Counted from the stretch's first letter, positions 21,212 through 30,467 are shown. The stretch is 64,000 nt of DNA from Amycolatopsis tolypomycina (GCF_900105945.1 NZ_FNSO01000004.1:4402001-4466000); one strand, 5' to 3'. Made by a program: numbers and translations. The notes: a model not told the origin generated them from the letters alone.

Positions 21212-21829
21212 GTGACCAGCGCAGCCGCCGTGAGGCGCCGGACCCCAGCCGACAAGTTCGAGGACCGCCGCCGGGAACTGGCCGACGCGGCGCTGCTGGC
21301 GCTGGCCGACCTCGGCTACGCGCGCACCAGCCTGCGCACGATCGCGGAGCACACGAAGTTCTCCCACGGGCTGCTGCACTACTACTTCGCCGACAAGGTC
21401 GAGCTGATCACCTACTGCGTCCGCCGCTACAAGGCGGCGTGCGTCCAGCGCTACGAGGGCGGCGTCGGCGAGGCGGCCACGGCGGCGGAGCTGGCCGCCG
21501 CCTGCGCGGACGGCCTGGCCACGGCGCTCGGCGAGGCCCCGCTGATGCACCGCATGTGGTACGACCTGCGCACGCAGTCCCTGTTCGAGCCGGCGTTCCG
21601 CGAGGACGTGGCGGAGATCGACGACAGCCTGCGGGACATGATCTGGCGCAACGTGAGCGCGTACGCCGGTCTCGCGGGCGCCGAACCGACCTGCTCCGAG
21701 GCCGACGCGTATGCGTTGTTCGACGGGCTGTTCCAGCAGGCCCTGCTGCGCCACCTCGCCGGCGAGGAGACCGCCCTCGACGACCTGCGCCGCGGGGTGC
21801 GGGAGCTGTTCCCCCGCCTGGTCGGCTAA
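21212..21829 (+). CDS. TetR family transcriptional regulator
   Basis: A 205-residue repressor. The helix-turn-helix is LRTIAEHTKFSHGLLHYYFADKVELITY (about residues 40-67); the C-terminal ligand domain is typical of TetR_C BetI-like members. I chose GTG 21212 over the longer frame from 21146 because the extra N-terminal part lies over the operator-like repeats. It is divergent from the acyl-CoA ligase operon, which it most likely controls in response to the pathway substrate or its CoA ester. Its 3' end overlaps lutC (opposite strand) by 4 bp. Confidence 0.88.
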   Translation: MTSAAAVRRRTPADKFEDRRRELADAALLALADLGYARTSLRTIAEHTKFSHGLLHYYFADKVELITYCVRRYKAACVQRYEGGVGEAATAAELAAACADGLATALGEAPLMHRMWYDLRTQSLFEPAFREDVAEIDDSLRDMIWRNVSAYAGLAGAEPTCSEADAYALFDGLFQQALLRHLAGEETALDDLRRGVRELFPRLVG

Positions 21830-22413
21830 CTTCCGCCCGAGACGACGATGATGTGCAGGGTCCGCGGCCCGTGCACGCCTTCCACCCGGGTCAGCTCGAT
21901 GTCGCTGGTGGCACTCGGGCCGCTGATCCAGGTCTGCGGACGGGCCGGGTCCAGCGCGGCCACCGCTTCCGGCACACCCGGCACGATCCGGTCCTCGCGC
22001 AGCACGCACACGTGCACGTCCGGCACCAGGCTCAGTGCCCGCCGGCCCTGGCCGGGGCCGTGGTCGAGGACGATCGTGCCGGTGGTCGCGATGCCCAGGG
22101 CCGCCGTGGTGACGACGGCGTCGAACTCCGCCAGCTCCGCCGTGGTCGCGGGCGGCGGTGAGCCGCCGACGTCGACCGGGAAACCCGCCGGTACCAGCAC
22201 CTTCCGCGCCGGCCCCAGCGCCGCGCGGATCGTGTCCGGCAGCTCGGCCGCGGTGCACCGCGTGAGGGTGGCCCGGTAGTCGACCACACGCTCGGCGAAC
22301 AACTCGACGTCCGCAACCGCCGTGCGGTACCCCCGCGGGACCGCGGCTTCGGTCCGGTCCGCGGTCCGCAGCGCCCCGCGGACGGCCGCCAGGATCTCCT
22401 CGCGCGCGGTCAT
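21826..22413 (-). CDS. lutC: Lactate utilisation protein C (LUD domain)
   Basis: A 195-residue LUD-domain protein: FDAVVTTAALGIATTGTIVLDHGPGQGRRALSLVPDVHVCVL and TWISGPSATSDIELTRVEGVHGPRTLHIIVV are diagnostic of LutC/YkgG. With LutA and LutB it forms the iron-sulfur L-lactate dehydrogenase complex that feeds electrons from lactate to the respiratory chain. ATG 22413 overlaps the lutB stop (ATGA), so all three genes are translationally coupled. Convergent to, and overlapping by 4 bp, the TetR gene. Confidence 0.93.
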   Translation of the reverse strand: MTAREEILAAVRGALRTADRTEAAVPRGYRTAVADVELFAERVVDYRATLTRCTAAELPDTIRAALGPARKVLVPAGFPVDVGGSPPPATTAELAEFDAVVTTAALGIATTGTIVLDHGPGQGRRALSLVPDVHVCVLREDRIVPGVPEAVAALDPARPQTWISGPSATSDIELTRVEGVHGPRTLHIIVVSGGS

Positions 22414-23879
22414 CGCCCGCCCCGCCGCCACCAGGCCCGGAACGACTCCCGCGGCGGCGCGGGCAGATCGCGGCTGTCCGTCCACAGTGCACCCGGCCAC
22501 GGCAGGCGCGCCAGCGCGCGGCGGCCACCCGGGAGCACGCGCCGCCCGAAGCGGGTCAAGACCCGGTTCGCCGCACCCAGCCCGCGTTCGGCCAGGCCGA
22601 GCCGTCGCGCGTCGGACAGCGTCCAGGCCGCCGCCTTCATCGCCACCGCCTCGGGTTTCGGGACGCCGCCGCGGTGCGCGTCGACGACCTGGGACCGCAG
22701 GTGCACCAGCACTTCCGGGATGTCGATGCGCACCGGGCACGCCTCGAAGCAGGCGCCGCACAGGCTGGAGGCGTAGGGCAGGGAGTCGGTTTGCTCGTCC
22801 ACGCCGACGCCCTTGAGCAGCGGGTTGAGGATCGCGCCGATCGGCCCCGGGTAGACCGAGCCGTAGGCGTGCCCGCCGGTGCGTTCGTAGACCGGGCAGA
22901 CGTTCAGGCACGCCGAGCAGCGGATGCAGCGCAGCGCCTGCCGGCCGACCTCGTCGGCGAGCGCGCGGCTGCGGCCGTTGTCCAGCAGCACCACGTGCAT
23001 TTCCCGCGGCCCGTCGCCGGGAACCACACCCGACCAGGTCGACGTGTAGGGGTTCATCCGCTCCCCCGTGCTCGACCGCGGCAGGAGCTGGAGGAAGACG
23101 TCGAGGTCGGCCCACGTCGGCACGATCTTCTCGATGCCCACCACGGAAACGAGCACCTCGGGCAGGGTCAGGCACATCCGGCCGTTGCCCTCGGACTCGA
23201 CGACGACGAGGGTGCCGCTCTCGGCGACGGCGAAGTTCGCGCCGGAGACGGCCATCTTCGCCCGTAGGAACTTCTCGCGCAGGTGCAGCCGGGCGGCGCC
23301 GGCCAGCTCGGCCGGGTCGTCGGTCAGCCCGTCGGGCGCCGGACGGCCCGCGGCGGCCATCTCGCGGCGGAAGATCTCCCGGATCTCCGCGCGGTTGCGG
23401 TGGATCGCCGGCACCAGGATGTGGCTGGGCAGGTCGTCGCCGAGTTGCACGATCAGCTCGGCGAGGTCGGTTTCCCAGGCGGTGACGCCGTGTTCGGCGA
23501 GCGCCTCGTTGAGGCCGATCTCCTGGGTCGCCATCGACTTGACCTTGACGACCTCGTCGACACCGTGGTCCCGCGCGATGCGGGCGACGATGTCACAGGC
23601 TTCCCGGGCGTCGCGCGCCCAGTGCACGGTGGTCCCCCGCGCCTGCAACGCGGCTTCGAGGGTCAGCAGGTGTTCGTCGAGGCGGCGCAGGGTGTTGTCC
23701 TTGATCGCCGCGCCGGCCAGGCGCAGTTCCTCCCACTCGCCCACCTCCCCGACGACGGCGGCGCGCTTGGCGCGGATGGTGCCGGTGGCGTGGGCGAGGT
23801 TGCGGCGCAGCTGCGTGTCGGCGAGCGCTTCGCGCGCCGCCGCCGGGAAGGCGGGCATGCCGACGAACGTGGCGCTCAC
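22410..23879 (-). CDS. lutB: Lactate utilisation iron-sulfur protein B
   Basis: A 489-residue LutB/YkgF homologue. N-terminal LUD domain (about 70-300; VKVKSMATQEIGLNEAL, FAVAESGTLVVVESEGNGR) and a C-terminal ferredoxin-like domain with two cysteine clusters, CIRCSACLNVCP and CGACFEACPV, for [4Fe-4S] centres. It acts at the inner face of the membrane as the electron-transfer subunit of the LutABC lactate dehydrogenase. GTG 23879 overlaps the lutA stop (GTGA). Length agrees with the family (470-490). Confidence 0.95.
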   Translation of the reverse strand: MSATFVGMPAFPAAAREALADTQLRRNLAHATGTIRAKRAAVVGEVGEWEELRLAGAAIKDNTLRRLDEHLLTLEAALQARGTTVHWARDAREACDIVARIARDHGVDEVVKVKSMATQEIGLNEALAEHGVTAWETDLAELIVQLGDDLPSHILVPAIHRNRAEIREIFRREMAAAGRPAPDGLTDDPAELAGAARLHLREKFLRAKMAVSGANFAVAESGTLVVVESEGNGRMCLTLPEVLVSVVGIEKIVPTWADLDVFLQLLPRSSTGERMNPYTSTWSGVVPGDGPREMHVVLLDNGRSRALADEVGRQALRCIRCSACLNVCPVYERTGGHAYGSVYPGPIGAILNPLLKGVGVDEQTDSLPYASSLCGACFEACPVRIDIPEVLVHLRSQVVDAHRGGVPKPEAVAMKAAAWTLSDARRLGLAERGLGAANRVLTRFGRRVLPGGRRALARLPWPGALWTDSRDLPAPPRESFRAWWRRGGR

Positions 23880-24601
23880 GCGTCCTCCTCGGTCGAAGCC
23901 AGCACGTCGGCCAGGTGCAGCACGCGCACCCCGGACCGCTGCCGCGACAGCAGCCCGCCGATGTGCAGCAGGCAGGAGTTGTCGCCCGCGACCAGCACCT
24001 CCGCGCCCGTGGCGCGGACGTGCCGCGCCTTGTCCGCGCCCATCGCGGTCGACGTCTCGGCGTTCTTCACCGCGAACGTGCCGCCGAACCCGCAGCACTC
24101 CTCCGCCGCGGGCAGCTCGACGAGGTCGATGCCGCGCACCGCGCGCAGCAGCCGCAGCGGCTTGTCGGCGACGCCGAGCATGCGCAGTGAATGGCAGGTC
24201 GGGTGGTAGGTGACGCGGTGCGGGAAGGAGGCACCGACGTCGGTCACGCCGAGCACGTCGACGAGGAATTCGCTCAGCTCGTGGACTTTCGGCCCGGTCT
24301 CGGCCAGCCGGGGCTCCCCGGCGCGCCGCGCGACCAGGCGGTGCTGGTGCCGGGCCGACCCCGCGCACGAGCCGGACGGCGTGACGACGTGGTCGTACCC
24401 GGCGAACGCCTCGGTGAACGTGCGGACCACCGGCACGGCCTCGTCGAGGTAGCCGGTGTTGACCATCGGCTGGCCGCAGCAGGTCTGCGCCTCCGGGAAG
24501 TCCGCGTCCACGCCCAGGCGGCGCAGCAGCCGGAACACCGCCTTGCCGGTGTCGGGGAAGAGCGCGTCGTTGATGCAGGTGACGAGCACGGCGACCTTCA
24601 T
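23876..24601 (-). CDS. lutA: Lactate utilisation protein A (CCG domain)
   Basis: A 241-residue LutA/YkgE protein with the two CCG cysteine-rich motifs, CCGQPMVNTGY (near residue 40) and CCGFGGTFAVKNAETS (near 180), and HPTCHS, which bind a heterodisulfide-reductase-type iron-sulfur centre. It is the first gene of lutABC. I chose ATG 24601, which has AGG seven bases upstream, over GTG at 24607. The promoter gap (24602-24715) contains a possible -35 TTGAAA and -10 TAGCGT and two GTTTCAA elements (24632, 24677) that might bind a regulator; no lutR-type gene is adjacent. Confidence 0.93.
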   Translation of the reverse strand: MKVAVLVTCINDALFPDTGKAVFRLLRRLGVDADFPEAQTCCGQPMVNTGYLDEAVPVVRTFTEAFAGYDHVVTPSGSCAGSARHQHRLVARRAGEPRLAETGPKVHELSEFLVDVLGVTDVGASFPHRVTYHPTCHSLRMLGVADKPLRLLRAVRGIDLVELPAAEECCGFGGTFAVKNAETSTAMGADKARHVRATGAEVLVAGDNSCLLHIGGLLSRQRSGVRVLHLADVLASTEEDA

Positions 24602-24715
24602 GCGCACACCTGCCGTCCGAGAGGTTAAAAGGTTTCAAATTCAGGCGAGGCTGACGCTACTACGACCTATTGTTACGTTTCAAGTCCGCAGCCGTGTCGG
24701 CGCTTTGCGGGACGG

Positions 24716-25204
24716 CTACCGCGGCTTCAGGATCTCCGTGGGCACTCCCATGTTCTCGAGCACCCGTTCCACCGCCAGCCCGACCCGCAGGAAGTCCTCG
24801 CCCAGCGGGTCGATCACCAGGCGGCGGACCGTCTCCACGTGCCCCGGCGCCGACGCCGTCAAGTGCGCCAGGCCCGCTTCGGTCAGCGTCGCCGTCGTGA
24901 AGCGGCGGCCTTGGCCCGTGCAGACCTCGCGCACCACCCAGCCGCGGTCCTCCAAGCGCGCCACCGCGTGGGAGATCCGGGGCAGCGAACCGTTGGCCAT
25001 CTCCGCGATCTCGCTCATCCGCAGGCTCTGTCCGGGCACGGCCGACAACCGGGCCAGGATCATGTAGCCCAGCAGCGTCAGGTCGGCGTCGCGCAGCAGC
25101 TGGCTCTCCAGCGTGCCCGGGAGCGTGAGCAGGATCTTCGCCAGGTTGATCCACGCATGCCGCTCGTCTTCGTCCAGCCAGCGGACCTGTTCTTCGTCGG
25201 ACAC
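24716..25204 (-). CDS. MarR family transcriptional regulator
   Basis: A 162-residue winged-helix regulator: LTLLGYMILARLSAVPGQSLRMSEIAEMANGSLPRISHAVARLEDRGWVVRE is the MarR DNA-binding region (about 42-95), followed by the beta-wing RRFTTATLTEAG. GTG 25204 has AAGG upstream. It is divergent from a small DUF6069 membrane protein, and a clear direct/inverted repeat lies between them, so it most likely represses that gene and itself in response to a phenolic or other small ligand. Confidence 0.9.
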   Translation of the reverse strand: MSDEEQVRWLDEDERHAWINLAKILLTLPGTLESQLLRDADLTLLGYMILARLSAVPGQSLRMSEIAEMANGSLPRISHAVARLEDRGWVVREVCTGQGRRFTTATLTEAGLAHLTASAPGHVETVRRLVIDPLGEDFLRVGLAVERVLENMGVPTEILKPR

Positions 25205-25215
25205 GCCTTGACTTT

Positions 25216-25259
25216 AACACGCAACCCAACCTACCTTTTGGGTTGAACACGCAACCCAA
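25216..25259. promoter_or_regulatory. MarR operator: two AACACGCAACCCAA copies
   Basis: AACACGCAACCCAA occurs at 25216-25229 and 25246-25259 (30-bp period). Between them TTGGGTTG (25238-25245) forms an inverted repeat with the first CAACCCAA. The element fills the divergent gap between the MarR and DUF6069 genes and overlaps the latter's ribosome-binding site. Confidence 0.65.
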
Positions 25260-25268
25260 GGAGGAGCG

Positions 25269-25685
25269 ATGTCCCCCACGCCCAAGACCGCCATCCGGCT
25301 CGGCTTTGCCCTGCTGGCCGCCGCCGTGGCGAACACCGTCATCGCGCTCGCGGCGACGGCCCTCGACGACGGCGGGATCCACATGGGCCTGTCCCCCGCG
25401 ATCTACCTGCCCTTCACCGCCGTCGGGCTGCTGCTGGGCGCGGTCGGCTGGTTCGTGCTCGCCCGCACGGCCCCGAAGGCGCTGCGCGTGGTCGTCCCCG
25501 CCGTCCTCGTCCTGACCTGGATCCCGGACCTGCTGCTGCTCACGGCGGGCGCCACCGTCGCCAACGTCGTCGGGCTGATGCTGATGCACCTGGTCGTCGC
25601 CACCGCGATCGTCACCGCGCTCCGCCCGACGCTGGAACCGGCCGAAACCGGCGCCCGGCTAGCTCACCACGAGAACGGTGTGTGA
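25269..25685 (+). CDS. DUF6069 family membrane protein
   Basis: A 138-residue protein with four predicted transmembrane helices (about 10-30, 47-67, 77-97, 102-122), a layout seen in DUF6069 proteins of Actinobacteria. Function unknown. ATG 25269 is preceded by GGAGGAG. It is probably repressed by the divergent MarR protein. Its 3' end overlaps the opposite-strand TcmP-like gene by 27 bp. Confidence 0.75.
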   Translation: MSPTPKTAIRLGFALLAAAVANTVIALAATALDDGGIHMGLSPAIYLPFTAVGLLLGAVGWFVLARTAPKALRVVVPAVLVLTWIPDLLLLTAGATVANVVGLMLMHLVVATAIVTALRPTLEPAETGARLAHHENGV

Positions 25686-26474
25686 ACCCAGCCTGCCCTT
25701 TTCCGGCTCCCGCGTGGCCTGACCGGCGGCCACCGCGGCGGTCAGCGCGCCGACGGCGTCCTCGGCCCGGTAGATCGTCTCGAGCAGGGTGAACCGCTGC
25801 AGCTCGGCGACTGTGCGGGGACCCCGCCGGGCCAGTTCCGCCAGCAGCGCGCGGCGCAACGGCAGCAGCTGCGGGGTCAACGAGATGTCGACCAGCGTGC
25901 GCTCGGCGTCGTACGGGTCGCGGTAGCGGATGCCCGCGAACTCGTCCACCGCCCACAGCTCGGTCTTGAACGTGGCGAGGTGCCTGCTGTCCGCCGTCGC
26001 GAAGACGAGCGTCCGCGCGGCACCGTCCTCGGCCACCAGGTCGACGGCCACCGCGCAGCCGAGCCCCGCCGCCCGCAGCCGGTCCCGGTGGTCCGAGCCC
26101 GGTTCGGCCACGAGCAGCACCTCGTGCGCCTTGCCCCGCACCAGCGACGGCGGCCAGGGGCCGGACAGGTGCGCCAGCATCGGCCCCGCCACGTCGAGCG
26201 CACCCAGCTCGGCGACGCTCCGGACGACCAGCCCCGGCGGAGTCCCGTCCGGCGCCACCCGGCCGACGAACACCGCCTCCAGGCGGTGGCCGGCGAGGCG
26301 GTCGGCGAACTCGCCGAACACGCGCAGGGCATCGGCGGCGAAGTCGCCGCACTCGACGTACGTGCCGCCACGCTGCGACCGCAGCACGGTCGCGGTCCAG
26401 GCGTCGAGGTACCGCACCAGCACGTCACGCTCGACGGAACCGTGCGGGTCAGGGCGCCGGACGCGCTCGGCCAC
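25659..26474 (-). CDS. TcmP-like (three-Cys-motif partner) protein
   Basis: A 271-residue protein resembling the three-Cys-motif partner family: an N-terminal segment VLVRYLDAWTATVL, a central Rossmann-like region, the segment LATFKTELWAVDEFAGIRYRDP, and a terminal helical part TVAELQRFTLLETIYRAEDAVGAL typical of the TcmP C-terminus. The N-terminal aspartate/glycine motif expected in TcmP (FAGPG-like) is replaced by VECGDFAADAL, so assignment is tentative. GTG 26474 is the start. No three-Cys partner gene is adjacent. It overlaps the DUF6069 gene tail by 27 bp in opposite orientation. Confidence 0.5.
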   Translation of the reverse strand: MAERVRRPDPHGSVERDVLVRYLDAWTATVLRSQRGGTYVECGDFAADALRVFGEFADRLAGHRLEAVFVGRVAPDGTPPGLVVRSVAELGALDVAGPMLAHLSGPWPPSLVRGKAHEVLLVAEPGSDHRDRLRAAGLGCAVAVDLVAEDGAARTLVFATADSRHLATFKTELWAVDEFAGIRYRDPYDAERTLVDISLTPQLLPLRRALLAELARRGPRTVAELQRFTLLETIYRAEDAVGALTAAVAAGQATREPEKGRLGSHTVLVVS

Positions 26475-26524
26475 GCTTCCGGTTGTACCGCACTCGCGCG
26501 CCCGGGACCAGCCGCGGGACCGCC

Positions 26525-27214
26525 CTACCCCAGGCTTTCGTACGGATCCGCCGGCGCCGCGACCGGCCGGGCCGACCCGACCTCGACGAACGGGATGGTT
26601 CCCCCGTTCACCGGGTCCTGCACCGCCTGCGCCGAGTACGCACCGGTGATCTCGAACCACGAGTCCGGCTGCAGCACCGGCGGCACCCGCCCGGTCAAGC
26701 CGACCTTCACCGGCTGGGCGTCCGCCGCGCAGCAGTTCAGCAGCATGCGGACCAGGTACGGCACTCCCGCGTGGTCGAACGCCACGAACCCGGTCAACGT
26801 CACCGTGCGGCCGGCCAGCGAGCGGCCGTGGTCGTAGACCGCGCGGTCCGCGTAGTCGATCACCGTCAGGCTGACCGGGTTCCCCGCCGGGAGCGGGGCG
26901 ACGATCCGGGGGGACGTCACGGCCGTGCCGGTGCGCATCGCGCTGTAGGACCCCAGCGCCGGCGGTGCCGCGAGGATCAGCGCGAACACCGGCAGCACCA
27001 GCAGCCACGACACCCGGGGTCCGGGGTGCCCGCGCGGGCGGCGGCGCGCGTACCAGGCCGTCGCGACGGCCGCGAGCACCAGCACCGCCCCCGCCGCCAG
27101 CACCAGCGGCTGCAGCCCGGCCTTGACGTACCGCAGGTACAGCCCGCTCACGCCCGCGTGGAGCAGGACGCCGCCGAGGAGGAACAGCAGGATCGCCTGC
27201 ACCGTCCGGTTCAC
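26525..27214 (-). CDS. TIGR03943 family membrane protein
   Basis: A 229-residue protein with two N-terminal helices pairs (about 5-25, 33-55, 68-88) and an extracytoplasmic C-terminal domain with the paired-cysteine segment MLLNCCAADAQPVKV. This is the TIGR03943/YcgQ-type partner that sits with a DUF318 permease, as here: its GTG start overlaps the permease stop (GTGA). In several bacteria the pair is zinc-regulated; I see no Zur-type box here. Probable two-component transporter. Confidence 0.82.
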   Translation of the reverse strand: MNRTVQAILLFLLGGVLLHAGVSGLYLRYVKAGLQPLVLAAGAVLVLAAVATAWYARRRPRGHPGPRVSWLLVLPVFALILAAPPALGSYSAMRTGTAVTSPRIVAPLPAGNPVSLTVIDYADRAVYDHGRSLAGRTVTLTGFVAFDHAGVPYLVRMLLNCCAADAQPVKVGLTGRVPPVLQPDSWFEITGAYSAQAVQDPVNGGTIPFVEVGSARPVAAPADPYESLG

Positions 27215-28218
27215 AGCAGCACCGCCCCGGTCAGCACCGCCGCCGTCACGGCCACGGCGAACGTCACCGGCGCGAACCGCAGCGCGAACCCGCGGCCGAA
27301 CGTGGCCGCCTGCATGCCGAACAGCTTCAGGTCGATCATCGGGCCGACGACCAGGAACGCCAGGCGTGCCGTCGGCGAGAACTGCGTCAGCGACGCCGCC
27401 ACGAACGCGTCGGCCTCCGAACAGATCGACAGCAGCACCGCGAGCACGGCCAGTGCCAGGACCGCCACGACCGGGTGGCCTGCCGCGGCGTGCAGCCAGC
27501 CCGCCGGCACCACGGCCTTGAGCGTCGCCGCCGCCATCGCGCCGCCGACCAGGAACCCGCCCGCGTGCAGCACGTCGTGCCGCACCGATCCCCAGAACGC
27601 TTCTCCCCGGCCGCCGCCCTCGCCGTGGTCGTGCGGGCGGGGCCGCAGCCAGTCCGGACGGCCGAGCCGCTGCCACAGCCAGCCCATCACGCACGCCGCC
27701 GCGAGGCTCGCCGCGAACCGGGCGACGACCATCCGCGGCTGCCCGGGGAACGCGACCGCCGTCGCCGTCAGCACCACCGGGTTGATCGCCGGCGCCGACA
27801 GCAGGAACGCCACCGCGGCCGACGGCCGGACGCCGCCGCGGACCAGCGCGCCGGCCACCGGCACCGACGCGCATTCGCAGCCGGGCAGGACCGCCCCGGC
27901 CAGGCCGGCGACCGGCACGGCCAGCGCGGGCCGGTGCGGCAGCACGCGGGTGAAGACCGACGGCGGCACGAACACCGCGAGCGCGGCCGAGAGCAGCACG
28001 CCGACGACCAGGAACGGCAGCGCCTGCACGACCACCGCCACGAACACCGTCAGCCAGCTCTGCATGACCGGAGCGGACAACAGCCGCCGGACCGGGCCCT
28101 GCGCCAGGAATCCGACCAACAGGACCAACGTCAGGACGAGGACGGGATCGACGTTCCAGCCCGGCTCCTCCCGGTCCCGGCGGCCGGCGCCGCGCCGTGC
28201 TTCGTCGATGGCAGTCAC
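27211..28218 (-). CDS. DUF318/ArsP-type permease with CxC motif
   Basis: A 335-residue permease with about eight helices and the metal-associated motif PGCECASVPVAGAL (C-x-C), characteristic of the PF03773 permease group that includes organoarsenical exporter ArsP and the YcgR/YraQ proteins. A His/Gly linker (PHDHGEGGGRGE) lies in a central cytoplasmic loop. I chose GTG 28218 with GGGAG upstream; an ATG at 28287 would add 23 residues that look non-coding and cover the promoter. Operon with the TIGR03943 gene downstream. DosR-like boxes lie 77-112 bp upstream. Confidence 0.85.
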   Translation of the reverse strand: MTAIDEARRGAGRRDREEPGWNVDPVLVLTLVLLVGFLAQGPVRRLLSAPVMQSWLTVFVAVVVQALPFLVVGVLLSAALAVFVPPSVFTRVLPHRPALAVPVAGLAGAVLPGCECASVPVAGALVRGGVRPSAAVAFLLSAPAINPVVLTATAVAFPGQPRMVVARFAASLAAACVMGWLWQRLGRPDWLRPRPHDHGEGGGRGEAFWGSVRHDVLHAGGFLVGGAMAAATLKAVVPAGWLHAAAGHPVVAVLALAVLAVLLSICSEADAFVAASLTQFSPTARLAFLVVGPMIDLKLFGMQAATFGRGFALRFAPVTFAVAVTAAVLTGAVLL

Positions 28219-28538
28219 CAGGCTCGTCTCCCGTACTTCCGCTCCACACCCGCCCTTGAACACGGACGGCGGGCCCGGCCGGTTCACTTCCGCCCGACGA
28301 AAGTCGGGGGCGGTTCACGACGAAAGTCGGACCGGCGCCCCCGCCGATTCGTCCCGATCGGGGCCGAACGGGACGCACTGGCCGGTTGGTCCGCGGGCCA
28401 TTCGGCGCAACGACGGCCGGGCCTGCGGGCACCAATTGCTTTGGCCGCTTCGGAACGGGGTCGGCGGCGGCGTCCCAACTGTATAAACAGGACACCCATG
28501 GGCCCCCGCCACCTCGCAGCTCTCCCCAGGAGTGATCC
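28219..28538. promoter_or_regulatory. 320-bp divergent region with paired CGACGAAAGTCGG boxes
   Basis: The region separates the permease (-) and the sedolisin (+). CGACGAAAGTCGG occurs at 28295-28307 and 28318-28330, each behind a GGTTCAC; each contains GACGAAAGTC, the reverse complement of GACTTTCGTC, which fits the core of DosR/DevR boxes (GGGACTTTNGTCCC). Towards the sedolisin a -10-like TATAAA lies at about 28481. No small gene is supported here. Binding by a DosR-type regulator is inference. Confidence 0.45.
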
Positions 28539-30461
28539 ATGCGTCGAAGAGTCCTCGCCGTAGCCGGTTTCGCGGCTTTGGCCCTGACCGTCCCCGCGCT
28601 CCCCGCCGCCGCGCTGCCCGCCCCCGCGGCCGCCGCCCACCCGACCGCACGCGTCTGCGCCCAGACCGCGAAGCCCGGTATGGCAACGTGTTTCGCCGAA
28701 CGCCAGACCGACACCCTGCACGCGGCCCTCGCGCCGGACGCCCTGCCGAGCGGGTTCGGGCCGTCCGGGCTGCGTTCCGCGTACAACCTCACCGCGAGCG
28801 GCAGCGCGTCGGCGACGGTGGCCATTGTGGACTCCAACGACGACCCCAACGCCGAAAGCGACCTCGCCACCTACCGCTCGACCTACGGCCTGCCCGCGTG
28901 CACCACCGCGAACGGCTGTTTCAAGAAGGTCAACGAAAACGGGCAGGCCAGTCCGCTCCCGGCCGCCGACAGCGGCTGGGCGGGTGAGATCTCGCTCGAC
29001 GTCGACATGGTTTCGGCGATCTGCCCCAACTGTCACATCCTGCTGGTGGAAGCGAACCAGCCGAGCATGACCGACCTCGGCACGGCGGTGAACACCGCCG
29101 TTTCGCTGGGCGCCAAGTACGTTTCCAACAGCTACGGCGGCGGTGAGGACGGCAGCGAGCCGAGCTACGACACCAGCTACTTCCACCACCCCGGCGTCGC
29201 GATCACCGCGAGCACCGGCGACAACGGCTACGGCATCAGCTACCCGGCGTCGTCGCAGTACGTCACGGCGGTCGGCGGCACGTCGCTCACCCAGGGCGGC
29301 GGCACCCGCGGCTGGACCGAGACCGCCTGGAGCGGCGCCGGCAGCGGCTGTTCGACCAGCGTGGCCAAGCCGGCGTTCCAGAACGTGACGACCGGCTGCG
29401 CCAAGCGCGCCAACGCCGACGTCTCGGCGGTCGCCGACCCGCAGACCGGGGTCGCGGTCTACCAGACCTACGGCGGCAGTGGCTGGGCCGTCTACGGCGG
29501 CACCAGCGCGTCGTCGCCGATCATCGCGTCGGTCTACGCGCTCGCCGGCACCCCCGGCGCGGCCGACACCCCGGCCGCCTACCCGTACTCCCACGCCGGG
29601 AACCTCAACGACGTCACCTCCGGCAGCAACGGCACCTGCTCGACGGCCGTGCAGTGCAAGGCGGGCACCGGCTGGGACGGCCCGACCGGGCTCGGCACCC
29701 CCAACGGCACCGCGGCGTTCACCGCCGGCACGTCGTCCGGCGGTGTCACGGCGGCAAACCCGGGCGGCCAGAGCGGCGTCACCGGGACCGCGGCGAGCCT
29801 GCAGCTCTCGGCGTCCGGCGGCAGCGGCGGCTACACCTGGACCGCCACCGGCCTGCCCGCCGGCCTGGCGATCAGTGCCGCGGGCCTGGTTTCCGGCACG
29901 CCGACCACCGCCGGGACGTATTCGGTGACCGCCACCGCGAAGGACTCTTCCGGCGCCACGGGCAGCACGACGTTCTCGTGGACGATCACGTCGCCGGGCG
30001 GCACCGGCTGTTCGGGCCAGAAGCTGGCCAACCCCGGCTTCGAGAGCGGCGCGACGTCGTGGACGGCCACCAGCGGCGTGATCACCACGACGACGAGCAG
30101 CGAGCCGGCGCACTCCGGGAGCTACCTCGCCTACCTCGACGGCTACGGCAGCACGCACACGGACACGCTGTCGCAGGCGGTGACGATCCCGGCAGGCTGC
30201 CACGCGACGCTCAGCTACTTCCTGCACATCGACACGGCCGAGACCACGACGTCGACGCAGTACGACAAGCTGACGGTCAAGGCGGGTTCGACGACGCTGG
30301 CGACGTATTCCAACCTGGACAAGGCAACCGGCTACCAGCAGCGCACGGTCGACGTCTCGGCGTTCGCCGGCCAGACGGTGACGCTGACGTTCACCGGGAC
30401 CGAGGACTCGTCGCTGCAGACGTCGTTCTGCCTCGACGACACCGCGGTGACGGTGAGCTGA
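28539..30461 (+). CDS. Secreted S53 sedolisin-like protease with Ig-like domain
   Basis: A 640-residue exported acid-type serine-carboxyl peptidase. Signal peptide about 1-32. Catalytic residues: Glu/Asp in [12 protein letters not shown] (about E150, D154), an oxyanion Asp in STGDNG and Ser in [10 protein letters not shown] (about S323); CNG-like calcium site near the end of the catalytic domain ([15 protein letters not shown]). Unlike typical sedolisins it lacks a long propeptide, having only about 30 residues. Then a putative Ig domain (about 400-485, [23 protein letters not shown]) and a C-terminal jelly-roll-like domain (about 495-640). ATG 28539 with AGGAG. Confidence 0.9.
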   Translation: MRRRVLAVAGFAALALTVPALPAAALPAPAAAAHPTARVCAQTAKPGMATCFAERQTDTLHAALAPDALPSGFGPSGLRSAYNLTASGSASATVAIVDSNDDPNAESDLATYRSTYGLPACTTANGCFKKVNENGQASPLPAADSGWAGEISLDVDMVSAICPNCHILLVEANQPSMTDLGTAVNTAVSLGAKYVSNSYGGGEDGSEPSYDTSYFHHPGVAITASTGDNGYGISYPASSQYVTAVGGTSLTQGGGTRGWTETAWSGAGSGCSTSVAKPAFQNVTTGCAKRANADVSAVADPQTGVAVYQTYGGSGWAVYGGTSASSPIIASVYALAGTPGAADTPAAYPYSHAGNLNDVTSGSNGTCSTAVQCKAGTGWDGPTGLGTPNGTAAFTAGTSSGGVTAANPGGQSGVTGTAASLQLSASGGSGGYTWTATGLPAGLAISAAGLVSGTPTTAGTYSVTATAKDSSGATGSTTFSWTITSPGGTGCSGQKLANPGFESGATSWTATSGVITTTTSSEPAHSGSYLAYLDGYGSTHTDTLSQAVTIPAGCHATLSYFLHIDTAETTTSTQYDKLTVKAGSTTLATYSNLDKATGYQQRTVDVSAFAGQTVTLTFTGTEDSSLQTSFCLDDTAVTVS

Positions 30462-30467
30462 TCCAGG

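Noticed and set aside
12212..21829. Secondary-metabolite cluster around the SARP regulator
   Set aside because: No polyketide, peptide or terpene core enzyme is present. The neighbouring LLM, ligase and SDR genes fit catabolism better.
28219..28538. Zur box controlling the DUF318 permease pair
   Set aside because: No TGAAAATGATTTTCA-like palindrome present, although such pairs are zinc-regulated elsewhere.
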